Assembly: GCF_001281405.1 (NCBI RefSeq)
Contig: NZ_CP010401.1
Coordinates: forward strand, 1,326,001 to 1,390,000
Source: Bartonella ancashensis
GTDB taxonomy: Bacteria; Pseudomonadota; Alphaproteobacteria; Rhizobiales; Rhizobiaceae
Length of the DNA: 64,000 nucleotides
Reading direction: 5' to 3'
In this document: in pieces, positions 39,673-50,369 of the stretch
Position numbering within the stretch: the first letter of the stretch is position 1
Layout of the letters: each line of letters opens with the position of its first letter
Made by a program: the position numbers and the translations under genes
Notes under the pieces: generated by a model
The model's database searches: none
What the model was told of the DNA's origin: nothing
The model's input: the letters and a program-made list of their open reading frames with translations, nothing else

Positions 39673-40497
39673 TCATCCCTTAACGACAGAAATATCTGGC
39701 GCATCCACTGCCTTCATACCAATCACATTATACCCGGAATCAACATGATGAATCTCACCAGTTACAGAACGAGACAAATCTGACAAAAAATAAAGAGCGG
39801 AATTACCAACATCTTCGATTGTTACAGTGCGACGTAAAGGAGAATTATACTCATTCCACTTTAAAATATAACGAAAATCGCCAATCCCTGAAGCCGCTAA
39901 TGTTTTTATCGGCCCTGCAGACACAGCATTAACACGAATATTCTTAGGTCCCAGGTCAACAGCCAAATACTTCACACTCGCCTCGAGAGCAGCCTTTGCA
40001 ATGCCCATAACATTATAATGGGGAACAACCTTTTCTGCCCCATAATAGGTTAACGTCAGAATTGATCCCCCATCTGGCATCAATCTTTCTGCACGCTGCG
40101 TAAGAGCCGTCAACGAATAAACCGAAATATTCATTGTCATCATAAAATTCGATTCACTCACATCAACATAGCGGCCACTTAACTCATCTTTGTCTGAAAA
40201 GCCAATAGCGTGAACCAGAAAATCAAGCTTACCCCATTTTCTCTCTATTTCACTGAAGACCGCATCCATGGATGCCTTATCAGAAACATCACAATGACCA
40301 ACAACAGACCCGTTCAATTCCGCAGCTAAAGGTTCAACACGTTTCTTCATCGCTTCACCCTGATAGGTAAAAGCAATATCTGCTCCTGCTGCACTAGCCA
40401 CCTTGGCTATTCCCCAAGCGATAGAGCGACTATTCGCTAATCCTAAAATAAGACCACGCTTCCCACACAATAAACCATTACTATTCATCATTAGCAC
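39673..40497 (-). CDS. fabI: Enoyl-[acyl-carrier-protein] reductase (NADH)
   Basis: FabI reduces enoyl-ACP in the last step of fatty acid elongation. The 274-residue protein has the dinucleotide segment 'GKRGLILGLANSRSIAWGIA', and the Y-x6-K catalytic pair in 'HYNVMGIAKAALEASVKYLA' (Y and K seven residues apart). 'AVSAGPIKTLAASGI' and 'YFLSDLSRSVTGEIHHVD' are typical FabI sequences. Two ATGs lie within three codons at the start (MLMM); the exact one is uncertain. Confidence 0.96.
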   Translation of the reverse strand: MLMMNSNGLLCGKRGLILGLANSRSIAWGIAKVASAAGADIAFTYQGEAMKKRVEPLAAELNGSVVGHCDVSDKASMDAVFSEIERKWGKLDFLVHAIGFSDKDELSGRYVDVSESNFMMTMNISVYSLTALTQRAERLMPDGGSILTLTYYGAEKVVPHYNVMGIAKAALEASVKYLAVDLGPKNIRVNAVSAGPIKTLAASGIGDFRYILKWNEYNSPLRRTVTIEDVGNSALYFLSDLSRSVTGEIHHVDSGYNVIGMKAVDAPDISVVKG

Positions 40498-40616
40498 TGC
40501 CTCATTGCTACTTAAAAACCAACACCCTTATCTTGCCTATGACACAGGTTAATCTTTTCTTCAAGCAATTGGATTCAAAATAAAATTAAAATTACGCTTT
40601 TACACAATCAAAACAG

Positions 40617-41519
40617 TTAGCTTTTCTTCATTTCAAAAAATTTCTCCAACGCGCCATCTCCGCCCTCTGGCAACATGATGCGAACATGCACATAAAGATC
40701 ATCTCTTTCCCCATTTTTTAAACGAAGCCCCCTTCCTTTCAATCGCAAAACACGATCAGAGCTCGACCAAGCGGGAATTGTCAAAACTATCTTTCCATCC
40801 AAAGTTTCAATTTCTTCTTTTGCTCCTAAAACAGCATTCTGGAGAGAAATTGGTAAATCAAAGTGCAACGCACGTCCTTCAACGCGAAAACGGGGATGCT
40901 TTTGAATATGAATAGTTACCAAAGCATCCCCAACTTGCCCATATGCAATCTCTTCTCCCTGACCTTTTAAACGGATGATTTGTCCATCCTCAACATATGC
41001 TGGCAATTTAACTTTTAACTTTTTTCCATTTGGAAAATCCACCTCTACTCTATCAGCACCAATCACCTGTTCCAGTGTTACTGAAAGATTTACCCGAATA
41101 TGAGCCTCTGACTGAGACTGATTTTGGCGTGCAGAACTCGAAAAATTTTTTTCTTTTCCAAATAAATCACGAAAAATATCACCTGCATCAAAACTTGTAC
41201 GGTTTGAAAAACTAAAATCAAAATTCCTTGCTCCTCCTGTAAAGGGATGTTGTCTGCTGCCGAAATGTTCTTTAGAACCGTATGCATGATGGGAAGGTTT
41301 TCCTTCCGCATCAATTTCACCGCGATCAAATTGTGCCTTTTTATCTTTATCGCCTATAATTTCATAAGCTTGATTGACTTCAGAAAATTTTTCCTTGGCT
41401 CGCGCATCACCCATATTATGATCTGGATGATACTTTTTTGCTAACCTCCTGAATGCAGACTTTATCTCTTGCGGTTTTGCGGTACGCTCCACACCTAAAA
41501 CCGTGTATGGATCACGCAT
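40617..41519 (-). CDS. J-domain chaperone (CbpA/DnaJ-like)
   Basis: This 300-residue DnaJ-type co-chaperone stimulates an Hsp70 partner. The J-domain (1-67) has the 'HPD' tripeptide at 31-33. A G/F/S-rich linker (about 75-130) follows, then the DnaJ C-terminal substrate-binding domain ('[19 protein letters not shown]', '[12 protein letters not shown]', '[21 protein letters not shown]' shortened). The cysteine-rich zinc region of true DnaJ is missing, so it is a type II J-protein like CbpA. It lies upstream of fabI on the same strand, as in Brucella. Confidence 0.9.
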   Translation of the reverse strand: MRDPYTVLGVERTAKPQEIKSAFRRLAKKYHPDHNMGDARAKEKFSEVNQAYEIIGDKDKKAQFDRGEIDAEGKPSHHAYGSKEHFGSRQHPFTGGARNFDFSFSNRTSFDAGDIFRDLFGKEKNFSSSARQNQSQSEAHIRVNLSVTLEQVIGADRVEVDFPNGKKLKVKLPAYVEDGQIIRLKGQGEEIAYGQVGDALVTIHIQKHPRFRVEGRALHFDLPISLQNAVLGAKEEIETLDGKIVLTIPAWSSSDRVLRLKGRGLRLKNGERDDLYVHVRIMLPEGGDGALEKFFEMKKS

Positions 41520-41816
41520 ATTGCCCTCTCTTTAACCTTTCCATTGTTCTCAATATACACTCCTCGTGTTTAAGACAACACCTGCACAGCCCCATAAAAC
41601 TATTTCAAAAGAATCACCATTCCCTATATTCATAGGTTTATAAAAGAACAAAAATGAAATAGGCTACTTTCGTACCTCAAATAAACACTATTCAGGAACT
41701 GTAATAAAAGTGCATCACTTCATTGACTTTGTGTAGTATAAGGCAGAAATATTTTATTTTACAGATAAAAAAATTGAAGCATATTGCATCTACATAAGCG
41801 GATACTCGATCATACT

Positions 41817-42440
41817 ATGAGCACCATACCACAGATAGACGATAGTTTTATACAAGAACACGATCCTTTTGTTCTTTTTGCACAATGGCTTAAAGAAGCT
41901 ACAGCAAGTGAACTTAATGACCCTAATGCCATGGCATTAGCAACCGTCGATGAAACAGGTCTACCCAATGTTCGCATCGTCCTCCTTAAAAATTTCAGTC
42001 CTGAAGGATTTGTCTTTTATACAAACTATAAAAGTTGTAAGGGACAAGAAATTTTAAAATCAATGAAAGCATCCCTAGCTTTTCACTGGAAGTCTCTGCG
42101 CCGCCAGGTAAGAATTAGAGGTATTGTTGAAAAAACCACTTCTGAAGAGGCAGATGCATATTTTCAATCGCGGCCACGTGAAAGCCAAATTGGTGCATGG
42201 GCTTCTCAACAATCTCAGCCACTGGAAAGTAGGCTCTTCCTTGAAAAATCTGCTGCTCGATACACTGCACATTATGCAACCAAAACTGTCCCACGACCAC
42301 CTCATTGGTCTGGATTCCGTATCAAGCCTCTTTTCATGGAATTTTGGTGTGACCGCTTATTTCGTTTACACGATCGCTTACTTTTCACACGCAATTCCAC
42401 TGAAAAAAACGACTGGACAAAGCAACAACTCTACCCATAG
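41817..42440 (+). CDS. pdxH: Pyridoxamine 5'-phosphate oxidase
   Basis: PdxH oxidises pyridoxine or pyridoxamine phosphate to PLP with FMN. The ATG at 41817 gives a 207-residue protein like relatives; an in-frame ATG at 41784 is upstream. Family motifs: '[24 protein letters not shown]' (shortened [18 protein letters not shown]), '[12 protein letters not shown]', '[14 protein letters not shown]', '[14 protein letters not shown]' and the C-terminal '[14 protein letters not shown]'. It is divergent from the J-domain gene. Confidence 0.95.
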   Translation: MSTIPQIDDSFIQEHDPFVLFAQWLKEATASELNDPNAMALATVDETGLPNVRIVLLKNFSPEGFVFYTNYKSCKGQEILKSMKASLAFHWKSLRRQVRIRGIVEKTTSEEADAYFQSRPRESQIGAWASQQSQPLESRLFLEKSAARYTAHYATKTVPRPPHWSGFRIKPLFMEFWCDRLFRLHDRLLFTRNSTEKNDWTKQQLYP

Positions 42441-42451
42441 TAGAGCCATAA

Positions 42452-42521
42452 CTTTGCATTTTACGAAGTAGGTTTGCTCTGAAATGCAAAGAAAAATTGT
42501 TTTTTACTTTTTGTAAAATCA
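42452..42521. terminator. Bidirectional terminator between convergent pdxH and ubiA
   Basis: CTTTGCATTT (42452-42461) and AAATGCAAAG (42482-42491) form a perfect ten-base stem around a 20-base loop. AAAAATTGTTTTTTACTTTTT follows on the plus strand, providing a T-rich tail, and a second small hairpin (TTTTAC/GTAAAA) stands in the tail. Position between converging genes supports a shared terminator. Confidence 0.65.
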
Positions 42522-43466
42522 TCAAGAAAAATGTAGTGCCCAAAAAATACCACCACAGACGAGACCTAAAAAGATAAAAAAGCCAACACATGAATTAGAT
42601 TTGAAAAGCTTTAAGCACTGCTCAGCATTATCTATATCGAGAATTCTAATTTGGATAAACATGTGTACACTAGCACATAAAAGCCCTAGAAAACTAACAG
42701 CAGGAAGATTTGCCAGACAAAATGCTAAACCAACCAGTATTATAAAGCCACCATATAACACTACCAGTGCACATTTAGTATTCTTCCCGAAAAGAAGTGC
42801 CGTAGAGCGCACACCTACAACAGCATCATCCTTTCTATCCTGATGCGCATAAATTGTATCATATCCGATCGTCCAGAAGATTGATCCCACGTAAAGTGCA
42901 ATCGGAGCCCAACTTAAACTTCCATGCACAACAGCCCACCCCATCAATGCTCCCCAATTAAATGCAATCCCTAGAAAAAGTTGTGGCCAATCTGTCACAC
43001 GTTTCATAAAAGGATACAGAGCAACCGCTATCAATGATGAAATACCCAAATAAAAACTGAACTTATTGAACTGTAATAAAACAGCTAATCCTACAAAACA
43101 TTGCACTAATATGAAAATTTTTGCTTGAAAACGACTCACTCTGCCTGCAGGTAAAGGGCGAGAGCGTGTACGCTCTATTTGCGAATCAATTTCCTGATCA
43201 ATGAGGTCATTCCAAGTGCACCCCGCTCCTCGCATAGCAACAGATCCTACAAAAAAAAGGAAAAGATACCACCCCCAGTGGAATATAGCCGTCACAAGAG
43301 GTAGGCTCTGCGTTTCGTAAGAAAGAAAAGCCATAGTTGCTGACCAAAAACAAGGCCACATCAATAATTTCCATCCAATAGGCCTATCCCAGCGTGCTAA
43401 CTGAGCATAAAGCTCAAAAGAAGGTGGAAGAAAATTATATATCCACTGTTTAACGGAGGTATTCAC
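42522..43466 (-). CDS. ubiA: 4-hydroxybenzoate polyprenyltransferase UbiA
   Basis: UbiA attaches the polyprenyl tail to 4-hydroxybenzoate for ubiquinone, in the inner membrane. The protein has 314 residues and about eight to nine helices. The aspartate-rich motif 'NDLIDQEIDSQIERTRSRP' and the second 'YDTIYAHQDRKDD' are both intact, and 'RWDRPIGWKLLMWP' is the family opening. It is divergent from purD. The polyprenyl diphosphate it uses is made by the synthase at 52.3 kb. Confidence 0.95.
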   Translation of the reverse strand: MNTSVKQWIYNFLPPSFELYAQLARWDRPIGWKLLMWPCFWSATMAFLSYETQSLPLVTAIFHWGWYLFLFFVGSVAMRGAGCTWNDLIDQEIDSQIERTRSRPLPAGRVSRFQAKIFILVQCFVGLAVLLQFNKFSFYLGISSLIAVALYPFMKRVTDWPQLFLGIAFNWGALMGWAVVHGSLSWAPIALYVGSIFWTIGYDTIYAHQDRKDDAVVGVRSTALLFGKNTKCALVVLYGGFIILVGLAFCLANLPAVSFLGLLCASVHMFIQIRILDIDNAEQCLKLFKSNSCVGFFIFLGLVCGGIFWALHFS

Positions 43467-43611
43467 AGCTTATTCCTTTTTTGCATAAGTTTGAATCTCT
43501 TTAATATTGTCGTTTTTTTCATCAAATGGCTATACCTTTTTCCTTGCAGTAAAGAGATTTCATTCTTATGATCAAAAAACCAGTTTCATATTTTATGATA
43601 GGGACAAAACC

Positions 43612-44913
43612 ATGAATGTTCTTCTTATTGGATCAGGCGGACGGGAACACGCTTTAGCATGGAAAATAGCAGAATCACCTCTCCTCACAAAATTATATTG
43701 TGCCCCTGGAAACCCTGCGACAATGAAATTCGGTGAAAATGTTGTCTTGGACATCGATAACCATCCACTTATCATTTCTTTTTGCAAAGAGCGCCTCATT
43801 GATCTTGTTGTCGTTGGACCAGAAGCACCATTGGTTGCAGGAATAACAGACTCCCTAAACGCTGCCAATATCTGTGTATTTGGACCTACTCAAAAAGCTG
43901 CTCAATTAGAAGGATCAAAAAGTTTTTCAAAGGACCTTTGTTATAAAAATAATATCCCCACGAGCATCTATCAATGCTTTAATGATGCTCAAAAGGCAAA
44001 ATCTTATATCCGTGAACGAGGTGTTCCTATTGTTATTAAAGCTGATGGTTTAGCCTCAGGAAAAGGGGTTGTTGTTGCAATGACCTTAGAAGAAGCATTC
44101 AATGCAGTTGATGCATGCTTTGAAGGTGTGTTTGGCTCTGCAGGAAAAAAGATTGTCGTTGAAGATTTTCTCGAAGGGGAAGAGGTAAGCTTTTTCTGTC
44201 TTTGTGATGGTAATATTGCTATTCCTTTCGGGTCTGCACAAGACCATAAACGCGTTGGTGATGGAGACACAGGACCAAATACAGGTGGTATGGGAGCTTA
44301 TTCACCAGCTCCCATTATGACTTCACAAATGATGGAGCAGACACTCAACAATATTGTTAAACCAGCTCTTAATGGCATGGCCGAAATGGGAGCACCTTTT
44401 AAGGGAATTCTCTTCTTTGGATTGATGATAACCCAAATAGGACCACAACTAATTGAATTTAACGTACGCTTCGGTGACCCTGAATGCCAAGTTTTAATGA
44501 TGCGCCTCGAAGAGGACATTTTACCACTTTTTCTTGCTGCAGCCCAAGGAAATCTTAAAAATAAACATATTCAGTGGTCCGAAAATGCTTCCTTAACAGT
44601 TGTCATGGCTGCAGAAGGCTACCCTGATTCTCCTCAAAAAGGGAGTATTATTCGAAATATCGATAAAGCAGATAAACTTCCTATGGTAAAGGTATTTCAA
44701 GCTGGAACTGCTTTACACAATGGAGAACTTATTGCTAACGGTGGACGTGTTTTAAATATAACTGCAATAGGAAAAAATATTGCTCAAGCACAAAAATATG
44801 CTTATGATGCTGTCGATTGTATAGATTGGAAACAGGGTTTTGTGCGTCGGGATATAGGATGGCGTGCTGTCACGGGAAAAAAGCGCACCCTTGAAGAAGA
44901 GACTCAAGGATAA
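43612..44913 (+). CDS. purD: Phosphoribosylamine-glycine ligase
   Basis: PurD forms GAR in purine synthesis. The ATG at 43612 gives 433 residues beginning '[17 protein letters not shown]', the universal start; the frame upstream to 43507 is not part of the family. The ATP-grasp domain has '[18 protein letters not shown]', '[13 protein letters not shown]' and 'GAYSPAPI', and '[12 protein letters not shown]' is the PROSITE-type signature. It is full length with no odd features. Confidence 0.96.
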   Translation: MNVLLIGSGGREHALAWKIAESPLLTKLYCAPGNPATMKFGENVVLDIDNHPLIISFCKERLIDLVVVGPEAPLVAGITDSLNAANICVFGPTQKAAQLEGSKSFSKDLCYKNNIPTSIYQCFNDAQKAKSYIRERGVPIVIKADGLASGKGVVVAMTLEEAFNAVDACFEGVFGSAGKKIVVEDFLEGEEVSFFCLCDGNIAIPFGSAQDHKRVGDGDTGPNTGGMGAYSPAPIMTSQMMEQTLNNIVKPALNGMAEMGAPFKGILFFGLMITQIGPQLIEFNVRFGDPECQVLMMRLEEDILPLFLAAAQGNLKNKHIQWSENASLTVVMAAEGYPDSPQKGSIIRNIDKADKLPMVKVFQAGTALHNGELIANGGRVLNITAIGKNIAQAQKYAYDAVDCIDWKQGFVRRDIGWRAVTGKKRTLEEETQG

Positions 44914-45347
44914 ACTCTTCGTTGTCAATCATTTAGCAAAAAGGCTATTCATTTTAAATTAAAATATGAAAAGCATGCAAATGCATTGGTATTCTATTTT
45001 CCATTAAAAAATAATCGAACATTTCCATGAAATTCCACTTCTCTAAGTAGTATACCGATATTGTAACCTAGATGCCCTACAAATAACCAAAATACACAAA
45101 GGATACAAATATATCGTGAACTCAGACAGCACCACATAGTATAAAAATATTTTTGATTTCTAAATATAACGCCATAAGCCAATGATTTGCATTTGTATAA
45201 TTTCTACTATCGTATTTTGCAACATAACATACAGGCTTGTTATCCAAAACTACAGGGATCTGCAATTTTTCTTAAATGAAAATTAAAATCGAAAAACACT
45301 CAAAAACAAGAGATATCTTTCATGCAATCAGAAAGGCACAAACCACG
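44914..45347. other. Intergenic region between convergent genes
   Basis: These 434 AT-rich bases lie between purD (plus) and the DUF6101 gene (minus). The only open frame (minus, 44994-45182, 62 codons) is hydrophobic, without ribosome site or recognised family. I see no T-tailed hairpin that would serve as terminator. Confidence 0.5.
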
Positions 45348-45878
45348 CTATGGTAGAATAGCCTTATGATCAATTACCAAACGCACACCTAACCAACGAT
45401 CACAATTAATGACAAAACGTTTGTGAACAAGAGGATGCGATGTCATGCTAAAAAATTGGCGTAAAGTAAAGCGATCTTCAACAGCAGTAATGCTACCATC
45501 TTCATTAATCATAAGCATAGGAAGACTATAAGTATCTGCCCATAATCGCCAATCCAACAGCACACTGCTCAAGTCTCTAGACATTAAAAGCGGAATGCAA
45601 GCTTCCTCGTCAGCATGAAACAATTCTAATGTAACAGCTTTCTCCCCTGAAAGAGTTTTTATTACGCGGGTAGCAATTCCCTTAAAATGGCAAACCGGTA
45701 TCAAATGTGATAAATTTGAAGGAGTCTCGATTTTTAAGAATACACTTTGCTCATTTAATGAGCAAAACATTTGATTTCCAGTTTTTGATGCAAGATACCT
45801 TGTTGTTTGTGGTAAACGACACGGATTCAACCTAAATTCAAATCCTATTCTTTCTTGCCCCAAGCATTGATTTACCAT
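45348..45878 (-). CDS. DUF6101 family protein, function unknown
   Basis: The 176-residue protein is soluble with no signal peptide. I recognise it as the Hyphomicrobiales DUF6101 family from its position near the FAD oxidase/purD region and segments such as 'FRLNPCRLPQTTRY', 'FKGIATRVI' and 'VTLELFHADEEACIPLL'; the match is from memory. The C-terminal half looks like a small beta-rich domain. No active-site pattern is visible. Nothing in the context suggests a specific job. Confidence 0.6.
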   Translation of the reverse strand: MVNQCLGQERIGFEFRLNPCRLPQTTRYLASKTGNQMFCSLNEQSVFLKIETPSNLSHLIPVCHFKGIATRVIKTLSGEKAVTLELFHADEEACIPLLMSRDLSSVLLDWRLWADTYSLPMLMINEDGSITAVEDRFTLRQFFSMTSHPLVHKRFVINCDRWLGVRLVIDHKAILP

Positions 45879-45972
45879 AACATATTATTCCCTCTATTGA
45901 TCTCAGAGGGATATATAACAACCTTTTCTCATCAAATTATTAAAAGACTAAGCAAAAAATTTTATTTTTAAA

Positions 45973-47382
45973 TTACAAAATTTTGCCAGGATTCATAATC
46001 CCTAATGGATCAAAAATTTTTTTAATAGATTGCATAATTTCTAGGGAAATAGATGACTTAAAAGCACGTAACTCAGTTTTCTTAAGCTGGCCGATCCCAT
46101 GTTCAGCAGAAAATGACCCCTGATAATGCATAACCAAACAATAAATATGGTGATTCATTTGTGACCATAATTTTAAAAAATCTGAAGGATCACTCCCTAC
46201 AGGCTGCATAACATTGTAGTGAAGATTACCATCGCCCATATGACCAAAACAAACAACTTGAGCATCCGGCACCATTTCTTTGATAATGAGAGCAGCATCC
46301 CTAATAAAATCAGGAATAGACGCAATAGGAATCGAAATGTCATGCTTAATAGACTGTCCTACCGATTTCTGTGCAAGTGACATACTTTCACGTAGCTGCC
46401 AAAAAAAATCTCTTTGTCTCAATGATTGTGCAATAACTGCATCATCTAAAATATTATCTTCAAATGCTTTTTCCAAGATAATACCCAACACTGACAAAGC
46501 ATCGTCATCACTGCGCATTGATGTGACATCAATTAAAACATACCATTCATGCTCATGACTAAAAGGAGACAGATCACACTTTTTATAATTTAAGGCCATC
46601 TGCAAACTTATCTTATCCATCAATTCAAACGCAGTTAACAAAAAGCCTCCATAGCATTGACAAATAGATAAAAATTCCAAAGCATTAGCAGGACTATTCA
46701 AACCGACAAAAGCAACAGCTCTCCCTTTAGGTTTTGAAAAAATCTTCAATACTGCTGCAGTAATAACCCCTAAGGTCCCTTCTGCACCAATAAAAAGATC
46801 TTTTAGATCATAGCCTCTATTATCCTTTCTAACAAAACGCAAATCATCCAAAATACGCCCATCAGGCAAAACAACTTCCAAACCAAGACAAAGATCGCGC
46901 ATATTACCGTAAGCTAAAACAGCTGTTCCTCCAGCATTAGACGAGAGGTTTCCTCCTATTTGACAAGAACCTTCCGATCCCATAGAAAGAGGAAACAGAC
47001 GCCCCATTTCGTCTGCTTTTTCTTGTAAATCACGCAAGACAACACCCGCCTCTACCACAGCGTAATTTCCTTCAATATCCAACGTTCGTATCTTATTTAA
47101 ACGTTCCATTGACAAGATAACACTACATCCGCTTTCATCTGGTTGTTGAGCTCCTACAAGGCCTGTATTGCCACCTTGAGGAACAATCGGCGTGCGTGTT
47201 TGGCTAGCCAAACGCATAATGGATGCAATCTCCACTGTAGATGATGGACGCAAAAGCAGTGACGTTTTTCCATGAAAAAGCCCTCTATTTTCGCGCAAAT
47301 ACGGCGCAATTAGTGTTTGATCTGTTATAGCATGTGCAGAACCAACAATTTCACTGAAACACCTAATTAAATCCTGTTCCAT
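45973..47382 (-). CDS. FAD-binding oxidase, D-2-hydroxyacid dehydrogenase type (GlcD-like)
   Basis: The 469-residue flavoprotein belongs to the FAD-linked oxidase family with glycolate oxidase GlcD, D-lactate and D-2-hydroxyglutarate dehydrogenases. The PCMH FAD domain has 'PIVPQGGNTGLVGAQQP' and 'NLSSNAGGTAVLAYGNMRDL', while the C-terminal cap has 'CFGHMGDGNLHYNVMQP' and ends 'FSAEHGIGQLKK' then 'FDPLGIMNPGKIL'. D-2-hydroxyglutarate is a likely substrate because serine degradation side-products use this type. Its start overlaps the tsaC gene by 20 bases with AAAGGA seven bases before the ATG. Confidence 0.88.
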   Translation of the reverse strand: MEQDLIRCFSEIVGSAHAITDQTLIAPYLRENRGLFHGKTSLLLRPSSTVEIASIMRLASQTRTPIVPQGGNTGLVGAQQPDESGCSVILSMERLNKIRTLDIEGNYAVVEAGVVLRDLQEKADEMGRLFPLSMGSEGSCQIGGNLSSNAGGTAVLAYGNMRDLCLGLEVVLPDGRILDDLRFVRKDNRGYDLKDLFIGAEGTLGVITAAVLKIFSKPKGRAVAFVGLNSPANALEFLSICQCYGGFLLTAFELMDKISLQMALNYKKCDLSPFSHEHEWYVLIDVTSMRSDDDALSVLGIILEKAFEDNILDDAVIAQSLRQRDFFWQLRESMSLAQKSVGQSIKHDISIPIASIPDFIRDAALIIKEMVPDAQVVCFGHMGDGNLHYNVMQPVGSDPSDFLKLWSQMNHHIYCLVMHYQGSFSAEHGIGQLKKTELRAFKSSISLEIMQSIKKIFDPLGIMNPGKIL

Positions 47383-48346
47383 CTACTTTTCCTTTTGGAG
47401 CTGCTGCACGCATTAAGCGATCATTAATGGCTTCACCTAATCCGTAAGATGGAATGGGCTCCACTGCAATGGATTTTACCTTAAATAAATCCAATCTTCT
47501 CATATACTGGAAAAGGTTAAATGCAGCTTCATTTAACTGACCGCTCTCGCTGAGGTTCAAAATAGCCACAGCATTTTCAACACCAAAAATGCGCTTAGGT
47601 CCAAAAGCCAAAAGAGCTTCGCCACTATCTACTTCCTGTGCATTCAAACGTACCGAAGCATTTGGAGCGTAGTGTGATTGTAACATTCCGGGAGCTTCAA
47701 CTGCAGCACATTGGTCTATTCTCTTTAAGGACTTTCCAGTTACGTCCTCAATATCCTTAGAAGCTACTCCCCCTGGACGCAAGAGATATATATTCTCACC
47801 ACAAATTTTAATGATTGTTGATTCAAGGCCTATTTTTGAAGGCCCCCCATCAATAATTAAAGGGATCTCTTCTCCTAAAGAAGCAAAAACAGATCCAGCT
47901 GAAGTGGGACTTAAATACCCCGATCTATTAGCACTAGGGGCAGCTAAAGGACGACCTAAATATCGGATAATTTCTGAAAAACAACCACATGGAAAACGAA
48001 CTGCTAATGTATCGAGACCAGAAGTTACCAGGGGGTGAATATCATGATGACGCTTTAAAGGCAAAACAAATGTTAAAGGACCAGGCCAAAATTCTTCCAT
48101 CAACTGACGTGAAATCAAATCAATCTCAACATAACATTCTGCCATTGCAATACTACTTACATGAGCGATAAGAGGATTAAATTGTGGTCGCTTTTTTACA
48201 GCAAAAATAGAAGCCACAGCCTTACCATTAGTTGCATCACCTGCTAACCCATAAACAGTTTCTGTTGGTATGGCGACTAATCGACCCTGTTTTAAGAATG
48301 CAACAGCCTCTTTCATCGAAGTGTCATTAAAATGTAAAATTGTCAT
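47363..48346 (-). CDS. L-threonylcarbamoyladenylate synthase (Sua5/TsaC type)
   Basis: The enzyme makes threonylcarbamoyl-AMP from threonine, bicarbonate and ATP for the t6A37 modification of tRNA. The 327-residue protein is the long Sua5 form: YrdC domain (about 1-200; '[18 protein letters not shown]', 'KRPQFNPL', 'FPCGCF', '[14 protein letters not shown]') and a C-terminal Sua5 domain ('[17 protein letters not shown]'). The ATG overlaps the rnhB stop by 4 bases. It needs threonine, notable beside the missing thrB/thrC positions. Confidence 0.93.
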   Translation of the reverse strand: MTILHFNDTSMKEAVAFLKQGRLVAIPTETVYGLAGDATNGKAVASIFAVKKRPQFNPLIAHVSSIAMAECYVEIDLISRQLMEEFWPGPLTFVLPLKRHHDIHPLVTSGLDTLAVRFPCGCFSEIIRYLGRPLAAPSANRSGYLSPTSAGSVFASLGEEIPLIIDGGPSKIGLESTIIKICGENIYLLRPGGVASKDIEDVTGKSLKRIDQCAAVEAPGMLQSHYAPNASVRLNAQEVDSGEALLAFGPKRIFGVENAVAILNLSESGQLNEAAFNLFQYMRRLDLFKVKSIAVEPIPSYGLGEAINDRLMRAAAPKGKVDGTGFN

Positions 48347-48993
48347 GAAACGTCTTCCCTATAATGCCCTTTAATCGGGGAAAAACTATAACGATGCAAT
48401 CCTGCGATAGGACCTGATGCGGCAATGGCCTCACGATGAGCAATCGTTGCATAGCCAACATGTTTTTCTAAACCGTAACCTTGATAAATTTGTCCTGCAT
48501 ATTTCATCATCCGATCACGAGTTACCTTAGCAACGATAGATGCTGCTGCAATTGAAACAGAACTCTGATCCCCCTTAACTAAAGCGATTGCAGGACATGG
48601 CAAACAAGGAGGAATATCACACCCATCAATCAGTGCATAATGAGCAGGAATCGCAAGTCCCATTATACAACGCCGCATTGCTTCTAAAGTTGCCTTTCTA
48701 ATATCATATTGATCAATTTTACGAGCACAGATGCTAGAAATGGAAATTGCAAATGCATTTTTTACAATCTCATGATGAAGTTCATTGCGCCTTTGAATAG
48801 AAAGTTTTTTTGAATCATTTAACCCACTGGGAATATGATTTTTGTCTAAAATAACTGCTGCTGTTACTACTGGACCAGCTAAAGGACCACGCCCAACCTC
48901 ATCAACGCCTGCAATATAACGAAAGCCTTGATTCTGTAGACTTAATTCATATGAAAAATTTGGTTGAGATAACAAATTAAACATACCTGACAT
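48343..48993 (-). CDS. rnhB: Ribonuclease HII
   Basis: RNase HII removes single ribonucleotides from DNA. Catalytic residues lie in '[20 protein letters not shown]' (D, E), '[10 protein letters not shown]' and '[17 protein letters not shown]'. The start is unsure: ATGs at 48993 and 48984 both fit the family opening ('[10 protein letters not shown]'), while the frame back to 49050 adds unlike residues. About 216 residues is normal. It is followed by tsaC with a 4-base overlap. Confidence 0.93.
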   Translation of the reverse strand: MSGMFNLLSQPNFSYELSLQNQGFRYIAGVDEVGRGPLAGPVVTAAVILDKNHIPSGLNDSKKLSIQRRNELHHEIVKNAFAISISSICARKIDQYDIRKATLEAMRRCIMGLAIPAHYALIDGCDIPPCLPCPAIALVKGDQSSVSIAAASIVAKVTRDRMMKYAGQIYQGYGLEKHVGYATIAHREAIAASGPIAGLHRYSFSPIKGHYREDVS

Positions 48994-49210
48994 AATAATA
49001 AAAATTATACGATATCTGTTTATTCTCGCACCACCACTTATTTTCTGCAAGTCCTACAAAAATTAATAACTATTTTCTCCTAAGTAGTTCACATACTACT
49101 TTTATTTTCAAAAGATTTTGAAAATCGTAGTTTATTATTTGTGCCATCAGCGTGTGCGAATATGATACCGATCACTCCTTCAATAAATTCTTTAGTTACA
49201 TTCACTACAG

Positions 49211-50095
49211 TTAAGAAACGCCTACGGTCATTATAGGTTTAACAAACCAATTTGGATGCATTGATTTAATGGAGAAAGCTGCCTCCTGCGCTAATTGCTG
49301 ATCCTTAAAAATACCAAAGCAGGTTGCACCAGAACCAGACATACGAGAAAAAAGAGAGCCACTTTCATCCAATTCCCGTAAAACTTCAGCCAATTGAGGA
49401 GCTATTTTTAATGCTGAAGCAAAAAGATCATTGCGTGTTTCTTGCAAAAACTCAACCAACGAAAAAACTGTTTTTAAAGATCCTGGCTTCAACTTTAAGC
49501 ATGGATAACGATAATCTTCCAAAGCCTTAAAAACAGCTTGCGTTGCAATCTGCTGACCGTGATTAACCAGTACTAATGCAATAGGACAAGCCTCTCCTAA
49601 TCGTATAATATCGGTACCAATCCCTTTAACTAAAAAAGGCTGTTTATATTCTAACGCTAAAAAACACATCGGAACATCAGCACCAAGAACTGAACTCATT
49701 TTTGCTAACTCTTCACAAGAACAATTGAGCTCCCAATATCGGCGCAATATGCTCAAAACGCTAGCAGCATCGCCAGATCCACCTCCTGTACCTGAAGCAA
49801 TAGGCAAATTTTTGATAAGTCTGAAAAAAGAAGGTTTAGCACTTTTAGGAAACATTGCACGCATAAAATCACGTGCACAAATAGCTAAATTACCTGAACC
49901 AGGAACGATCCCCTGTGCAAAAGGCCCTTCCACAACAAATCGCTCTTCCTTAGAGGGGGTAAAAATTAGATAATCACCACTGAAAGAAAAATAAACTAAG
50001 CTCTCCAATAAATGATAACCATCAAGACGCTTTCCTACAACGTGTAAGGCCAGATTTAACTTAATAGGTGTAAACACACAGAAAGACCTCTTCAA
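49211..50095 (-). CDS. ispE: 4-diphosphocytidyl-2-C-methyl-D-erythritol kinase
   Basis: IspE phosphorylates CDP-ME in the MEP pathway. The 294-residue GHMP kinase has '[20 protein letters not shown]' (substrate and start motif), the ATP loop '[17 protein letters not shown]' and '[15 protein letters not shown]'. It is full length. It lies apart from the other isoprenoid genes, behind the S49 peptidase gene on the same strand. Confidence 0.95.
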   Translation of the reverse strand: MKRSFCVFTPIKLNLALHVVGKRLDGYHLLESLVYFSFSGDYLIFTPSKEERFVVEGPFAQGIVPGSGNLAICARDFMRAMFPKSAKPSFFRLIKNLPIASGTGGGSGDAASVLSILRRYWELNCSCEELAKMSSVLGADVPMCFLALEYKQPFLVKGIGTDIIRLGEACPIALVLVNHGQQIATQAVFKALEDYRYPCLKLKPGSLKTVFSLVEFLQETRNDLFASALKIAPQLAEVLRELDESGSLFSRMSGSGATCFGIFKDQQLAQEAAFSIKSMHPNWFVKPIMTVGVS

Positions 50096-50101
50096 TGAAT
50101 T

Positions 50102-50369
50102 TTATGCATTTAACATCCTACACACGACGTCTGTAAAAGAATTTTTCATCAATATTTTCTTACATACCTGCACTTCCATACGCGCAAAAAACACTGCAGC
50201 TCCCACCACAATTAACATGTAAGCAAAAAGCCAACATGAAAGCGCATTAAATGAACAAAACTCAAAAAACAAAACCGTGCAAGCCCGTATCTCTCCTTTC
50301 GTACAAAAATCCCTAAACACGATCTCTATATGAATCAGAGACAGACTAAAGAATTCACACCAACTCTTG
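50102..50369 (-). other. Gap with a stop-free frame, possible small membrane protein
   Basis: The 268 bases between the S49 peptidase stop and ispE carry one fully open minus-strand frame that ends at 50102, six bases before ispE begins. It encodes a membrane-like stretch ('SCWLFAYMLIVVGAAVFF') and a tail ending 'FTDVVCRMLNA'. The only ATG in it leaves about 39 codons. I cannot name a family. Confidence 0.25.

Noticed and set aside
44994-45182. 62-codon hydrophobic minus frame after purD
   Set aside because: No ribosome site or family; biased toward aromatic residues as expected for random AT-rich translation.
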